NCBI GenBank assembly: GCA_002371215.1 | Contig: DFGL01000078.1 | Location: 1 to 60,011 of the forward strand | DNA length: 60,011 bases | From: Ruminococcaceae bacterium UBA3751 | Lineage (GTDB): Bacteria; Bacillota; Clostridia; Oscillospirales; Acutalibacteraceae | Reading direction: 5' to 3' | In this document: positions 8,301-16,207 of the stretch, piece after piece | How the letters are laid out: every line of letters begins with the position of its first letter | Position numbering within the stretch: position 1 is the first letter of the stretch | The notes under the pieces: model-generated | What the model was told of the DNA's origin: nothing | Databases searched by the model: none | What the model saw: only the letters and a program-made list of their open reading frames with translations | Translations under genes and position numbers: made by a program

Positions 8301-8969
8301 TTTCTTTTCCTCTGCAAGCTCAAGGTATTTCTTAGCCTTTTCACTCTGGTTCTTAAGAGGACCAACGCGGCTTTCAAGCTCGCCTAAAATATCAAGAAGT
8401 CTTATAAGGTTTTCCTGCGCCTGGTCAAGCCTGCGCTCAGCGTCACGCCTTTTATGGCGGAAGCGCGAAATACCCGCTGCCTCCTCAAAAAGCTCACGCC
8501 TGTCCTCGTTCTTAGCGGAAATAATGGAGTCGATTTTACCCTGACCTACCATGGAATAGCCGTCTGCACCGAGACCTGTATCCATAAACAGCTCGTGAAT
8601 ATCACGGCGGCGTACCTGCTCTCCGTCAATTTTATATTCACTTTCGCCGGAACGGTAATAGCGGCGTGCAACGGTTACTATATCCCCTTTATCCTTAAGG
8701 GCATGGTCCGAATTATCAAGAGTAAGCACGACCTGGGCAAAGCCTAAAGGCTTACGGCTTGACGTACCGCCGAAAATAACGTCCTCCATTTTTGAGCCGC
8801 GCAGTGATTTTGTACTCGTTTCGCCGAGTACCCAGCGCACAGCGTCGGAGATATTACTTTTACCCGAACCGTTAGGTCCTACTACTGCGGTAATACCCTT
8901 TCCGAAATTAAGTTCTGTTTTGTCGGGGAAAGATTTAAACCCCTGCATTTCAAGTGTTCTTAAAAGCAT
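5400..8969 (-). CDS. smc: Chromosome segregation ATPase SMC
   Basis: Structural maintenance of chromosomes protein of 1189 residues, the usual bacterial length. It organises and segregates the nucleoid with ScpA and ScpB. The N-terminal Walker A motif is VVGPNGSGKSNISDAVRWVLGE and is followed by a Q-loop region (DGYSMVGQGKIDSI). Two long coiled-coil arms flank a hinge at roughly residues 500-680, containing GIHGPLSQLISVDNEYSTAVEIALG and the GG-rich VINPGGSMTGGSRSKG. The C-terminal head has the ABC signature LFSGGEKSLAAMALLFS and Walker B PFCIYDEVEAALDD. It lies 2 bp downstream of the radical SAM gene, in the rnc-smc-ftsY order. Confidence 0.98.
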   Translation of the reverse strand: MLLRTLEMQGFKSFPDKTELNFGKGITAVVGPNGSGKSNISDAVRWVLGETSTKSLRGSKMEDVIFGGTSSRKPLGFAQVVLTLDNSDHALKDKGDIVTVARRYYRSGESEYKIDGEQVRRRDIHELFMDTGLGADGYSMVGQGKIDSIISAKNEDRRELFEEAAGISRFRHKRRDAERRLDQAQENLIRLLDILGELESRVGPLKNQSEKAKKYLELAEEKKTLEIGIWLSKINRFTNDLREQDHRIEAAEASYSICDGEITKLEEELVRISQSVADANIKIEELRSGATSVDEEALVKENEINVINAKIEHNTDTVNRLKNDIAESDDAGLSIDEQINERKAFITENEALLENKRDELKGVMGELENLRLSDEENSKKSVELTRLISELTVKLSDCKVKASQALTSIDEIKSRMGTVDESIAELDGELSVASAQKTESEENINFIKERIAEYENSMDGYRLKVQSKNERAEKLRDNLEKLSRSLDEKRSRAKMLSDLEKNMEGFSGAVKAVMKQSQAKALSGIHGPLSQLISVDNEYSTAVEIALGAAMQQIVTETESDAKRAINFLKQNKQGRATFLPISAIKPRYIEEKDLDDNFGYVDIAANLVECDEKYKNIILNLLGRVMIVEDIDCAIGIAKRYKNRYKIVTLDGQVINPGGSMTGGSRSKGAGVLSRANLIEELNKEAEKLEAEVENASAEFKSAVEELNKAKADLQGADADLRNANEELIRAEGDDRIIADKIASLNSQKTAMQTEKDNADGRIALFNEAERRASAEADEIQSEMDKTEAELTSITQGAATLTEQREQIRSRSEEINLAIVTVAKDTEAARRTIEELQLRQSTQNDRARSINNEISLLEQQNVTHLASIELIRREIEELHSKSEETKENIKSIIEVRNELEKSINEINSAEKEKTSEREKLSSERVRLEERRNNMQREYEELINLLFEQYELTKAQAEELNIVIDDMTESKRRLAEIKASIRKLGTINVGAIEEYAEVSERYEFLKEQIGDVETSKAELQNIISDLTASMSEKFMAQFNRINEQFKLSFADFFGGGSGEIILENPDDCLECPIEIKIQPPGKSVQNINLFSGGEKSLAAMALLFSVLKVTPSPFCIYDEVEAALDDVNVERFAKYMRKMTDKTQFISITHRRGTMEEADVLYGVTMQEKGVSKLLELQSAELAEKMGLE

Positions 8970-8971
8970 AA

Positions 8972-9949
8972 TTACATTCTCACTATTTTCAATTCATCTT
9001 CAGCCACCTTATCGGTAACCGTATATTTTATGTTATATCCGTTTTCCATAAGGAAATAAACGTTTCGTTTTTGATTGCCCTTAAGCTTTGACACGGTTTT
9101 AGGGCTGACAAAAATTTCATAGCTGCCCGGCGGATATTCAAGCACCTTATTCAGCATAAAGCGGGACTGTACAATCTCGCCGAAAGCGGGATGAAATGCG
9201 CCCGCAACCATATTCTTTTTGATTTCCTCGGAGGAATGAAGCCCTAGGCGTATTACTTTGATTTTTTCTTCTTCAAACATCGGAAGAAGCTTTGTACACA
9301 GCGCCGCAGCATCATCCACAGCAGGCGGTCTGTATATTTTCCCATCGTAAAGTTCCTCCAGATAAGTTCCTTTAAGTACGACAGTCGGATAAATTCTGAC
9401 CGTTGCGGGTTTAAGCTCAATTATTTTTCTTGCGGTTTCAATATCCTTCTCATCTGTATCAAGATAGAGCCCAGTCATCATCTGCAGCCCGAGCTCAAAG
9501 CCGTAGCTTTTTATGAGCTTTGAAGCGTTGACCACGTCCTCTGCGGTATGACCTCTCATATTTGCGCTGAGCACCTCGTCGTCCATACTCTGCGCGCCGA
9601 GTTCAATAGCTGTAACGCCCTTTGCTTTTAAAAGCGTTAGTATTTCATCGTCAATATAATCGGGGCGGGTTGAAATTCTGATACCCTTAACTGCGCCGCT
9701 TTTAACGTAAGGCTCCGCGGCGTCAAGAAGCTCAGTCATATACGCTCTGTCAATCGCGGTAAACGAACCGCCGAAAAAGGCGATTTCAAATTCATAGCCT
9801 TTTTTTCTGAGCGCCTTTTGAACAGCCTCGTCAACGTCCTTTGCAGTAGGCTGATACGCCTGTCCCGTTATAGTTTTCTGATTACAGAAGGAGCACTGCT
9901 GAGGGCAGCCGTTATGGGGAACGAAAATACTTATATTTCCCTTTTTCAT
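8972..9949 (-). CDS. Radical SAM protein, Elp3-like family (rnc-smc cluster)
   Basis: A protein of 325 residues. The radical SAM cluster motif CxxxCxxC is at residues 15-22 (NGCPQQCSFCNQ). Further family landmarks are EIAFFGGSFTAIDR, RISTRPDYIDDEIL, VTAIELGAQSMDDEVL and GLQMMTGLYLDTD, which resemble the Elp3/MiaB-type radical SAM core. There is no acetyltransferase domain as in true Elp3, so the substrate is unknown. It overlaps rnc by 4 bp and is followed by smc 2 bp later. A radical SAM gene between rnc and smc is a recurrent arrangement in Clostridia, but no biochemical role is assigned from this sequence. Confidence 0.88.
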   Translation of the reverse strand: MKKGNISIFVPHNGCPQQCSFCNQKTITGQAYQPTAKDVDEAVQKALRKKGYEFEIAFFGGSFTAIDRAYMTELLDAAEPYVKSGAVKGIRISTRPDYIDDEILTLLKAKGVTAIELGAQSMDDEVLSANMRGHTAEDVVNASKLIKSYGFELGLQMMTGLYLDTDEKDIETARKIIELKPATVRIYPTVVLKGTYLEELYDGKIYRPPAVDDAAALCTKLLPMFEEEKIKVIRLGLHSSEEIKKNMVAGAFHPAFGEIVQSRFMLNKVLEYPPGSYEIFVSPKTVSKLKGNQKRNVYFLMENGYNIKYTVTDKVAEDELKIVRM

Positions 9950-10638
9950 AATTCAACTCCCATAAGCTCAAGCGCCTGACGCGCCGCCTCCTGCTCCGCG
10001 CCCTTTTTGCTTGACGCCTCGCCCCTGCCTACGATATTTGAATTCAGCCAGAGTTCAACAACGTAGGTTTTATCGTGGTCGGGACCCGTTTCGCCTACAA
10101 GCTTATACTGAAAATGCTCATCGGGGTTTTGCTGAGCGATAATCTGAAACTGCGATTTATAATCCCTGAAGGTTGATTTATGAATAACAACCTCCGATTT
10201 AAGAAACGGGAGAACGAACGCCTCAGCGCTTTTCATTCCGCCGTCAAGATAAATTGCTGCAATCAGCGCTTCAAATGCGTTTTCAAGAACAGTAGGCTTC
10301 ATTTCATCGTGCTTCTGAGACGCGCCTTTGCCCATAATAAGAAATCTATAGAGCTCTATGCTTTTTGCATATTCAAAGAGCGCTTCCGTACAAACGAGAG
10401 AAGAGCGTATTTTTGTAAGACTACCCTCGTCATTATTCGGATAGCGGGTATAAAGATACTCCGCACTGATAATAGACAGCACCGCGTCCCCGAGGAATTC
10501 CATACGCTCGTTACATCGTACTTTATGCTTAACCTCGTGGGAATAGCTTGAATGGGTAAGCGCCTCTGTCAGCAGGGCTCTGTTTTTAAAAGTATATTTA
10601 ATTTTACTTTCAAGTAAAGTTAAATCAGCCATAATCAA
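9946..10638 (-). CDS. rnc: Ribonuclease III
   Basis: Double-strand-specific endoribonuclease of 230 residues that processes rRNA precursors and regulatory duplexes. The N-terminal RNase III domain carries the signature NERMEFLGDAVLSII and the second acidic cluster PTVLENAFEALIAAIYLDGG. The C-terminal dsRNA-binding domain runs from about residue 158 (DYKSQFQIIAQQNPDEHFQY ... GRGEASSKKGAEQEAARQALELM). It overlaps trmFO upstream by 4 bp and the radical SAM gene downstream by 4 bp. Confidence 0.97.
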   Translation of the reverse strand: MIMADLTLLESKIKYTFKNRALLTEALTHSSYSHEVKHKVRCNERMEFLGDAVLSIISAEYLYTRYPNNDEGSLTKIRSSLVCTEALFEYAKSIELYRFLIMGKGASQKHDEMKPTVLENAFEALIAAIYLDGGMKSAEAFVLPFLKSEVVIHKSTFRDYKSQFQIIAQQNPDEHFQYKLVGETGPDHDKTYVVELWLNSNIVGRGEASSKKGAEQEAARQALELMGVEL

Positions 10639-11933
10639 TCTTTCAATTTGTTTTTCAGCTCACTCATTGCTCTGTTTGCAAGAGCGGCATATCTTTCTTT
10701 TTTATCACGGATTTTCGGCTCAATGGGCGGAAGTATTCCGAAGTTTGCCCCCATAGGCTGAAAATCCTTAACGTTTTTATCGCACACGTACGCTGTCAAC
10801 GCACCGAGCATGGTTCCACGCGGAAGAACGAAGGGCGCTTTGCCCTCGGCGCTACGCACCGCGTTTATACCGGCAAGTATACCCGAAGCGGCGCTTTCCA
10901 TATAACCCTCAACGCCCGTTATCTGACCGGCAAAAAAGATATTCGGGTAAGCTTTTAGGCTGTAATCTTCTGAGAGGAGCTGAGGAGAATTGATAAACGA
11001 ATTTCTGTGCATTACTCCGTAGCGTACGAACTCTGCGTTTTCAAGCCCGGGTATCATAGAGAACACGCGCTTTTGTTCGCCGAATTTCAGATTGGTCTGA
11101 AAGCCTACGAGGTTGAACATAGTACCCTCAGCGTTTTCACGCCTGAGCTGAACGCACGCCCACGGTCTGTGACCGGTTCTCGGGTCGGTAAGTCCTACGG
11201 GCTTCATAGGTCCGAAGCGCGGCGCGTCTATCCCGCGTTTTGCGAGCTTTTCAATAGGCATACAGCCCTCGTAAACGTCAAAATCGTGAACTATTGCGCC
11301 TTCAGCGTTAACAAGCTCGTTGATAAACGCCTCGTATTCAGCCTTGTTGAAGGGGCAATTGAGGTAATCGCTTTCGCCGCCTCTGTCATAACGCGACGCG
11401 CCGAAGGCAATATCTGTATTTACGCTTTCCGCTGTGACTATCGGAGCGGCTGCGTCATAAAAGGATAGGTAGCCCCCGCAGAGCTCAGATATACTTTCAC
11501 TGAGCGCACCGTCGGTAAGAGGTCCCGTTGCGATAATTACTATTTCGTTTTCTTCGGGCTCAATCTTATCATAAACTCTGTTCTCAACGGTAATCAGCGG
11601 ATGAGATTTAATCTTATCCGTAACGGCTGCGCTGAATATATTTCTGTCTACCGCAAGCGCACCGCCCGCGGGAACGGAGCACTCTCTCGCGACGGGAACC
11701 GTAAGCGAGCCGAGAGTATACATCTCCTCTTTAAGTAATCCTGCGGCGCTTTCAAGCCTTGAGGCTTTCAGCGAGTTTGAACAGACGAGTTCTGCAAAGC
11801 CTTCGCTTTTATGCGCGGGGCTGAAGCGGATAGGTTTCATTTCAACAAGCGTTACGGGATAGCCCGCATTTGCTATCTGCCAGGCGGCTTCGCAACCCGC
11901 AAGCCCTGCGCCGACTACTGTAAATTTTTCCAT
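10635..11933 (-). CDS. trmFO: Folate-dependent tRNA (uracil-54-C5) methyltransferase TrmFO
   Basis: FAD and methylenetetrahydrofolate-dependent enzyme that makes ribothymidine 54 in the T-loop of tRNAs, used by many Firmicutes in place of TrmA. It has 432 residues. The N-terminal FAD-binding motif is VVGAGLAGCEAAWQIANAG, followed by the family blocks SEGFAELVCSNSLKAS, GALAVDRNIFSAAVT and the cysteine-containing VYEGCMPIEKLAKRG. The C-terminal block GQITGVEGYMESAASGILAGINA is also characteristic. It starts 1 bp after topA and overlaps rnc by 4 bp. Confidence 0.97.
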   Translation of the reverse strand: MEKFTVVGAGLAGCEAAWQIANAGYPVTLVEMKPIRFSPAHKSEGFAELVCSNSLKASRLESAAGLLKEEMYTLGSLTVPVARECSVPAGGALAVDRNIFSAAVTDKIKSHPLITVENRVYDKIEPEENEIVIIATGPLTDGALSESISELCGGYLSFYDAAAPIVTAESVNTDIAFGASRYDRGGESDYLNCPFNKAEYEAFINELVNAEGAIVHDFDVYEGCMPIEKLAKRGIDAPRFGPMKPVGLTDPRTGHRPWACVQLRRENAEGTMFNLVGFQTNLKFGEQKRVFSMIPGLENAEFVRYGVMHRNSFINSPQLLSEDYSLKAYPNIFFAGQITGVEGYMESAASGILAGINAVRSAEGKAPFVLPRGTMLGALTAYVCDKNVKDFQPMGANFGILPPIEPKIRDKKERYAALANRAMSELKNKLKD

Positions 11934-11934
11934 A

Positions 11935-14043
11935 TTATTTTTTACGCGGTGCAGGCTTTGTAAAACCGCAGCCGTCTTTATCGGGACAGTAGAGAACGTT
12001 GCCCTTTCTGCGGAAGAGAGACTTGCCGCACTTCGGACATACCTCGTCGCTCGGTAAATCCCACGTCATAAAGTTACAGTTCGGATAATTTGAACAGCCA
12101 TAGAATGAGCTTCCCTTTTTAGTTTTCTTTTCAACTATATCGCCGCCGCATTCAGGGCATTTTGCCTTGGTTTTATAAACGAGCGGCTTTGTGTTCTTAC
12201 ATTCGGGATAGCCCGGACAGGCGAGGAATTTACCGAATCTGCCAACCTTAACTACCATATTTCTGCCGCATTTTTCGCAGATTACGTCGGTTTCCTCTTC
12301 CTTCAGCTTGATTTTAACGCCCTGCATTTCTGCCTTCGCCTTTTCAAGCGGCGCTTCAAAGTCGTTATAATAAAGCCTTATCATTTCAATATAATCCGTA
12401 TTTCCGGAGTCGATTTTATCAAGGTCATCCTCCATTTTAGAGGTGTACTTAACGTTTACGATATTCGGAAGCTTTTCCTTAAGGAGCTTTGTTACAGCCT
12501 CGCCGAGCTCAGTCGGAACAAACTGCTTACCCTCGCGCACTACGTACTCTTTTGAAAGAATAGTTGTTGTAATAGTTACGTATGTTGACGGTCTGCCGAC
12601 TCCGTTTTCTTCAAGGGCTTTGATAAGCGAAGCCTCTGTATAGCGTGAAGGCGGCTGAGTGAAATGCTGGTTGCCGAGAAGCGACCTTACTCTGAGCTCG
12701 TCGCCCTCCTTCATCGGCGGAAGCGGAGCCTCTGCCGAGGTCTTTTCGTTATCGTCAGTCTTTTCCTCATAAAGAGCGGTAAAGCCGTCAAACTTAACGG
12801 TATATCCCGTTGCATTGAAAATATAGCCGTTTGCTTCAATTTCAATTTTCATAGTTTCCTGCTGGCAGTTTTCCATAAGAGAAGCTATGAAGCGCTCCCA
12901 GACGAGCTTATAGATTTTATACTGGTCAGAGGTAAGGGAGTCCTTAACGCTGTCTGGGGTAACGTCGGGCATTGAGGGACGGATTGCCTCGTGGCCGTCC
13001 TGTGCGTTGCCTCTTGTTTTAAAATATCTCGGCTTTGCCGGAAGATATTTTTCACCGTAGGTATTACGGATATAGTTATTACCCGCTGCGCGAGCCTCCT
13101 CGGATATTCTGAGCGAGTCAGTTCTCATATAGGTTATAAGACCCATCGTGCCTTTGCCCTTGATATCAACGCCCTCGTAAAGCTCCTGCGCTGCCTTCAT
13201 AGTTCTTCTTGCCTGGAAGGAAAGACGGCGGGAAGCCTCCTGCTGAAGGGTTGAGGTGATGAACGGCGGAGTGGGGCTCTTTTTCCTCGTACCCTTCTTA
13301 ACGGATTTAACCGTGTAAACCGCGTTTTCAAGGTCGGCGAGGATTTTATCGCTCATTTCCTTATTCTCAATTTTCTTTTTGCCGAGTTTTAGCTTATTTC
13401 CATCAGCGTCCTCGACGAGAGTTGCGGAGAACACCTTGCGCTCGGGCGGATTAGTGAACTTAGCGTCTATTGACCAGTACTCCTCGGGTACGAAGGCTCT
13501 GATTTCTTCCTCGCGGTCAACAACAAGCCTGAGAGCTACGGACTGAACTCTGCCCGCGGAAAGCCCCCTTCTGATTTTCTGGCTGACGAACGGAGAGAGC
13601 TTATAGCCTATAAGCCTGTCAAGGATACGGCGCGCCTGCTGAGCGTTAACCAAATCGAGGTCAATCTCACGCGGGGTTGACATACCCTTCTGAACGCCCG
13701 TCTTCGTAATCTCATTGAATGTAACTCTGTTTTTCTCTTTAAGATTGAGATTGAGTATACTTGCAAGATGCCATGAAATAGCCTCTCCCTCACGGTCAGG
13801 GTCAGTTGCAAGGTACACATAGTCAGCCTTATCGGCTTTTTTCTTAAGGTCGCTTACAAAGTTTTCCTTGCCCTTTATAATTGCGTACTTGGGCTCAAAG
13901 TTATTCTCAACGTCAACGGAAAGTCTTGCGGCGGGGAGGTCGCGCACGTGGCCCATTGAAGCCACGACGTCGTAACCTCTGCCGAGATAACCTTTGATAT
14001 TTTTTGCCTTTGCAGGCGACTCAACAATAACAAGTTTTGACAT
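11935..14043 (-). CDS. topA: DNA topoisomerase I
   Basis: Type IA topoisomerase of 702 residues that relaxes negative supercoils. It has a TOPRIM domain at the N-terminus (LVIVESPAKAKNIKGYLG; ATDPDREGEAISWHL) and the active-site tyrosine in GLITYMRTDSLRIS. Three C-terminal zinc ribbons with tetracysteine patterns follow, beginning CEKCGRNM, CPECGGDI and CPKCGKSL; the last ends near the C-terminus. An AAAGGA site precedes ATG at 14043. It lies 22 bp downstream of dprA; the dprA-topA-trmFO order is conserved in Firmicutes. Confidence 0.98.
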   Translation of the reverse strand: MSKLVIVESPAKAKNIKGYLGRGYDVVASMGHVRDLPAARLSVDVENNFEPKYAIIKGKENFVSDLKKKADKADYVYLATDPDREGEAISWHLASILNLNLKEKNRVTFNEITKTGVQKGMSTPREIDLDLVNAQQARRILDRLIGYKLSPFVSQKIRRGLSAGRVQSVALRLVVDREEEIRAFVPEEYWSIDAKFTNPPERKVFSATLVEDADGNKLKLGKKKIENKEMSDKILADLENAVYTVKSVKKGTRKKSPTPPFITSTLQQEASRRLSFQARRTMKAAQELYEGVDIKGKGTMGLITYMRTDSLRISEEARAAGNNYIRNTYGEKYLPAKPRYFKTRGNAQDGHEAIRPSMPDVTPDSVKDSLTSDQYKIYKLVWERFIASLMENCQQETMKIEIEANGYIFNATGYTVKFDGFTALYEEKTDDNEKTSAEAPLPPMKEGDELRVRSLLGNQHFTQPPSRYTEASLIKALEENGVGRPSTYVTITTTILSKEYVVREGKQFVPTELGEAVTKLLKEKLPNIVNVKYTSKMEDDLDKIDSGNTDYIEMIRLYYNDFEAPLEKAKAEMQGVKIKLKEEETDVICEKCGRNMVVKVGRFGKFLACPGYPECKNTKPLVYKTKAKCPECGGDIVEKKTKKGSSFYGCSNYPNCNFMTWDLPSDEVCPKCGKSLFRRKGNVLYCPDKDGCGFTKPAPRKK

Positions 14044-14065
14044 TATACTAAATCCTTTCGGTAGT

Positions 14066-15253
14066 TTATTTCAGTTTATAGCGCTTACCCGAGGCGCTTT
14101 CTATAAGCCCCTTCATTTCAAGCACGGTAAGGGCGGCGAGCGCCTTTGGAGCACCGAGACCTGTTTTTTCAAGCACTTCGTCTATAGTTATCAGATTTTC
14201 TTCAAGAGCTTTATATACGGAGGCTTCATCGCCCTCAAGCTGAATTGCGCTGTCCTCTCTTTGTAATCTTTCAGCTCTGTCGCGCCTGATATTATCGAAG
14301 TTGTACTGCGTTTCGCTATTGCCGGGCTTAACACTGTCCTCAGCGAGCTCACGCAACGTTTTAATCTTTGACAAGTCAAGCGTTTCATAGCGTGCAGCGT
14401 ATCTTTCAACAAGAATGAGCGGCGAGGTTGCAACCGTTGCGCCGTCATCTATGAGTTTATTCGTTCCGTAAAAGTTGTAGTCAAGCACCGAGGCGGGAAT
14501 TGCAAAAATGTCTCTGCCCTGCTCCGCTGCAAACTGAGCGGTTATCAGCGAGCCGCTTTTAACCCCCGCTTCAACAACGAGTATGCCGTCCGAAAGACCG
14601 CTGATAATTCTGTTCCTGAGCGGGAAGGTTGTTCTGCTTGCTTTTACGTACGGCGGGAATTCCGTTATAAGAGCGCCGTTATTTTTAATACGGTTTCTCA
14701 AATCGCTGTTTGCCTTGAGATAATTTGTACCGAAGCCGCTGCCTAAAACGGCAAAGGTTTTCTCTCCTGCTTCAAGAGCTCCGATATGAGCCGCACTGTC
14801 CACTCCGAGAGCGCCGCCGCTTATTATAACCGCACCGCACAGCGCCGCGCCCTTCGCCATAAGCTTAGCGGCTTTAACCGCATAAGGTGAAGCTTTTCTC
14901 GTTCCCACTATGCCGATTACGGCAAAGGCTTCAAGGTTTGGCAGCTCTCCGTCAACGTATAAGACTGCGGGCGGGTTGGATATTTCTTTCAGCTTTTCGG
15001 GATAAAGCGGATTATCGTAGGAGATAATTTGCCAGCCGTTGCTGTCGCAATCCCTGATTATACTTTCGGCGTCTCTGAGCGTAAAACGCGTCAGCCGTTC
15101 TATCTGCGAAGGACTGAGCGACGGGCTCATTCTCCACTCTATTATGTTTTTTGAGTACAGCTCCTCAACAGAGCCGAACTCCTCTATTATCGGTTTGAAA
15201 TGCGCGCCTTCGCCGAGGCACATCTGAAGCCATATCCAATATCTGACGTCCAT
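14066..15253 (-). CDS. dprA: DNA-processing protein DprA (Smf)
   Basis: A protein of 395 residues that protects incoming single-stranded DNA and loads RecA during transformation. The Rossmann-like core is clear: VGTRKASPYAVKAAKLMAKG, SGGALGVDSAAHIGALEAG, AVLGSGFGTNY, ALITEFPPYVKASRTTFPLRNRIISGLSDGILVVEAG and SGSLITAQFAAEQGRDIFAIP. An N-terminal SAM-like helical region precedes it, and a C-terminal winged-helix-like segment (DEVLEKTGLGAPKALAALTVLEMKGLIE) follows. No other competence gene is seen in the window. It starts 4 bp after the upstream methyltransferase gene. Confidence 0.97.
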   Translation of the reverse strand: MDVRYWIWLQMCLGEGAHFKPIIEEFGSVEELYSKNIIEWRMSPSLSPSQIERLTRFTLRDAESIIRDCDSNGWQIISYDNPLYPEKLKEISNPPAVLYVDGELPNLEAFAVIGIVGTRKASPYAVKAAKLMAKGAALCGAVIISGGALGVDSAAHIGALEAGEKTFAVLGSGFGTNYLKANSDLRNRIKNNGALITEFPPYVKASRTTFPLRNRIISGLSDGILVVEAGVKSGSLITAQFAAEQGRDIFAIPASVLDYNFYGTNKLIDDGATVATSPLILVERYAARYETLDLSKIKTLRELAEDSVKPGNSETQYNFDNIRRDRAERLQREDSAIQLEGDEASVYKALEENLITIDEVLEKTGLGAPKALAALTVLEMKGLIESASGKRYKLK

Positions 15254-15257
15254 ACCC

Positions 15258-16025
15258 TTACCTCAGCATTTCCCACATTGTAAGCGCTGCGGCAACGGAG
15301 GCGTTAAGACTCTCCGCTTTGCCGAGCATAGGAATTGTTACAAGCTTATCGGACGCAGCCTTTACTTCTTCGCTCACGCCGTTTGCCTCGTTACCGATAA
15401 CACAAACGCAAGGGGTACTGAAATCAATATCCGTTATCCTTACGGCGTTCTCATCGGGAACCGTTGAATATATTTTATATTCACTCTTCAGTGCTTTCAG
15501 TGTTTTTTCAAGATTATCGCTTTCTTTAGGAGCGAGCCTCAGCACGCCTCCCATTGAAGCGCGGAGAGTTTTCGGATTATAAATATCACAGCAGTTATGG
15601 GTGATAATACTTTTAATTCCGAGCGCCTCGGCAGTTCTGAAAATCGCGCCGATATTCGCGGGGTCCTGAACATTGTCAAGAGCGATTATCTTATCGGAAA
15701 GCTTTTCATTTGTCTTTTTTATTTCGCACACGGCGAACACGCCCTGGGGGGATTTTGTATCGCTGAGCTTTTCGGATACCTCCCTGCTGATATAATATGA
15801 GCTTTCGCTGAGCTTAATCAGCTCCGTCGCCTCTTTATTATACTTTTCAAAAGCGGAGTCGGTGATTAAAAAGTATTTTACGCTATAAGCAGAATTAAGG
15901 ACATCAAAACAAAGCCTTGCACCTTCAAGCACGAAGAGCCCTTTTTCCGCTCTTTCCCCCGAAGACGTAATTAGCCTTTTGATATCCTTAACAAGTTGAT
16001 TACTTTTGCTTGTGATTCTTTCCAT
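15258..16025 (-). CDS. TrmH/SpoU-family RNA 2'-O-methyltransferase
   Basis: A 255-residue protein counted from ATG at 16025 (MERITSKSNQLVKDIKRL). The ATG two codons upstream touches the GGCGGAG ribosome binding site, so the inner start has the better spacing. It has an N-terminal SpoU substrate-binding domain (KGLFVLEGARLCFDVL) and a SPOUT catalytic domain with the family motifs: ALDNVQDPANIGAIFRTAEALG, the STPCVCVIGNEANGVSEE segment, and IPMLGKAESLNASVAAALTMWEM. These proteins methylate ribose 2'-OH in rRNA or tRNA; the target here cannot be read off. It is the first gene of the long minus-strand operon. Confidence 0.92.
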   Translation of the reverse strand: MERITSKSNQLVKDIKRLITSSGERAEKGLFVLEGARLCFDVLNSAYSVKYFLITDSAFEKYNKEATELIKLSESSYYISREVSEKLSDTKSPQGVFAVCEIKKTNEKLSDKIIALDNVQDPANIGAIFRTAEALGIKSIITHNCCDIYNPKTLRASMGGVLRLAPKESDNLEKTLKALKSEYKIYSTVPDENAVRITDIDFSTPCVCVIGNEANGVSEEVKAASDKLVTIPMLGKAESLNASVAAALTMWEMLR

Positions 16026-16108
16026 ACACATCTCCGCCGTGCTTTATTTGAGCTTTGCTCGCTTTCGTTTAAAACAATCACAGTTTTATTAATATAAATA
16101 TTATATTT

Positions 16109-16136
16109 ATTATACATTATATTGCAAAAAATTCAA
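16109..16136 (-). promoter_or_regulatory. Predicted sigma-A promoter of the long housekeeping operon
   Basis: On the minus strand a TTGAAT (-35, 16131-16136) and a consensus TATAAT (-10, 16109-16114) are separated by 16 bp. They lie about 85 bp upstream of the TrmH-family gene. The leader contains a short GAGC-AAA-GCTC inverted repeat. Confidence 0.5.
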
Positions 16137-16173
16137 TAGTTAAATATATAAAAATAATTACAAAAAAATAACA

Positions 16174-16200
16174 CCGTTCTGTAAATATTTTACAGAACGG
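16174..16200 (-). terminator. Rho-independent terminator after the OFA transporter gene
   Basis: Perfect 11 bp stem CCGTTCTGTAA / TTACAGAACGG with a short AT loop. On the minus strand it is followed by TGTTATTTTTTTG, a good U-tract, directly downstream of the MFS gene that stops at 16208. Confidence 0.85.
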
Positions 16201-16207
16201 CGTAAAT

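Noticed and set aside
4249..9000. Many open frames of 60-185 codons antisense to ftsY and smc
   Set aside because: They lie wholly inside strongly conserved genes, lack ribosome binding sites and have no recognisable domains; they reflect the codon structure of the real genes.
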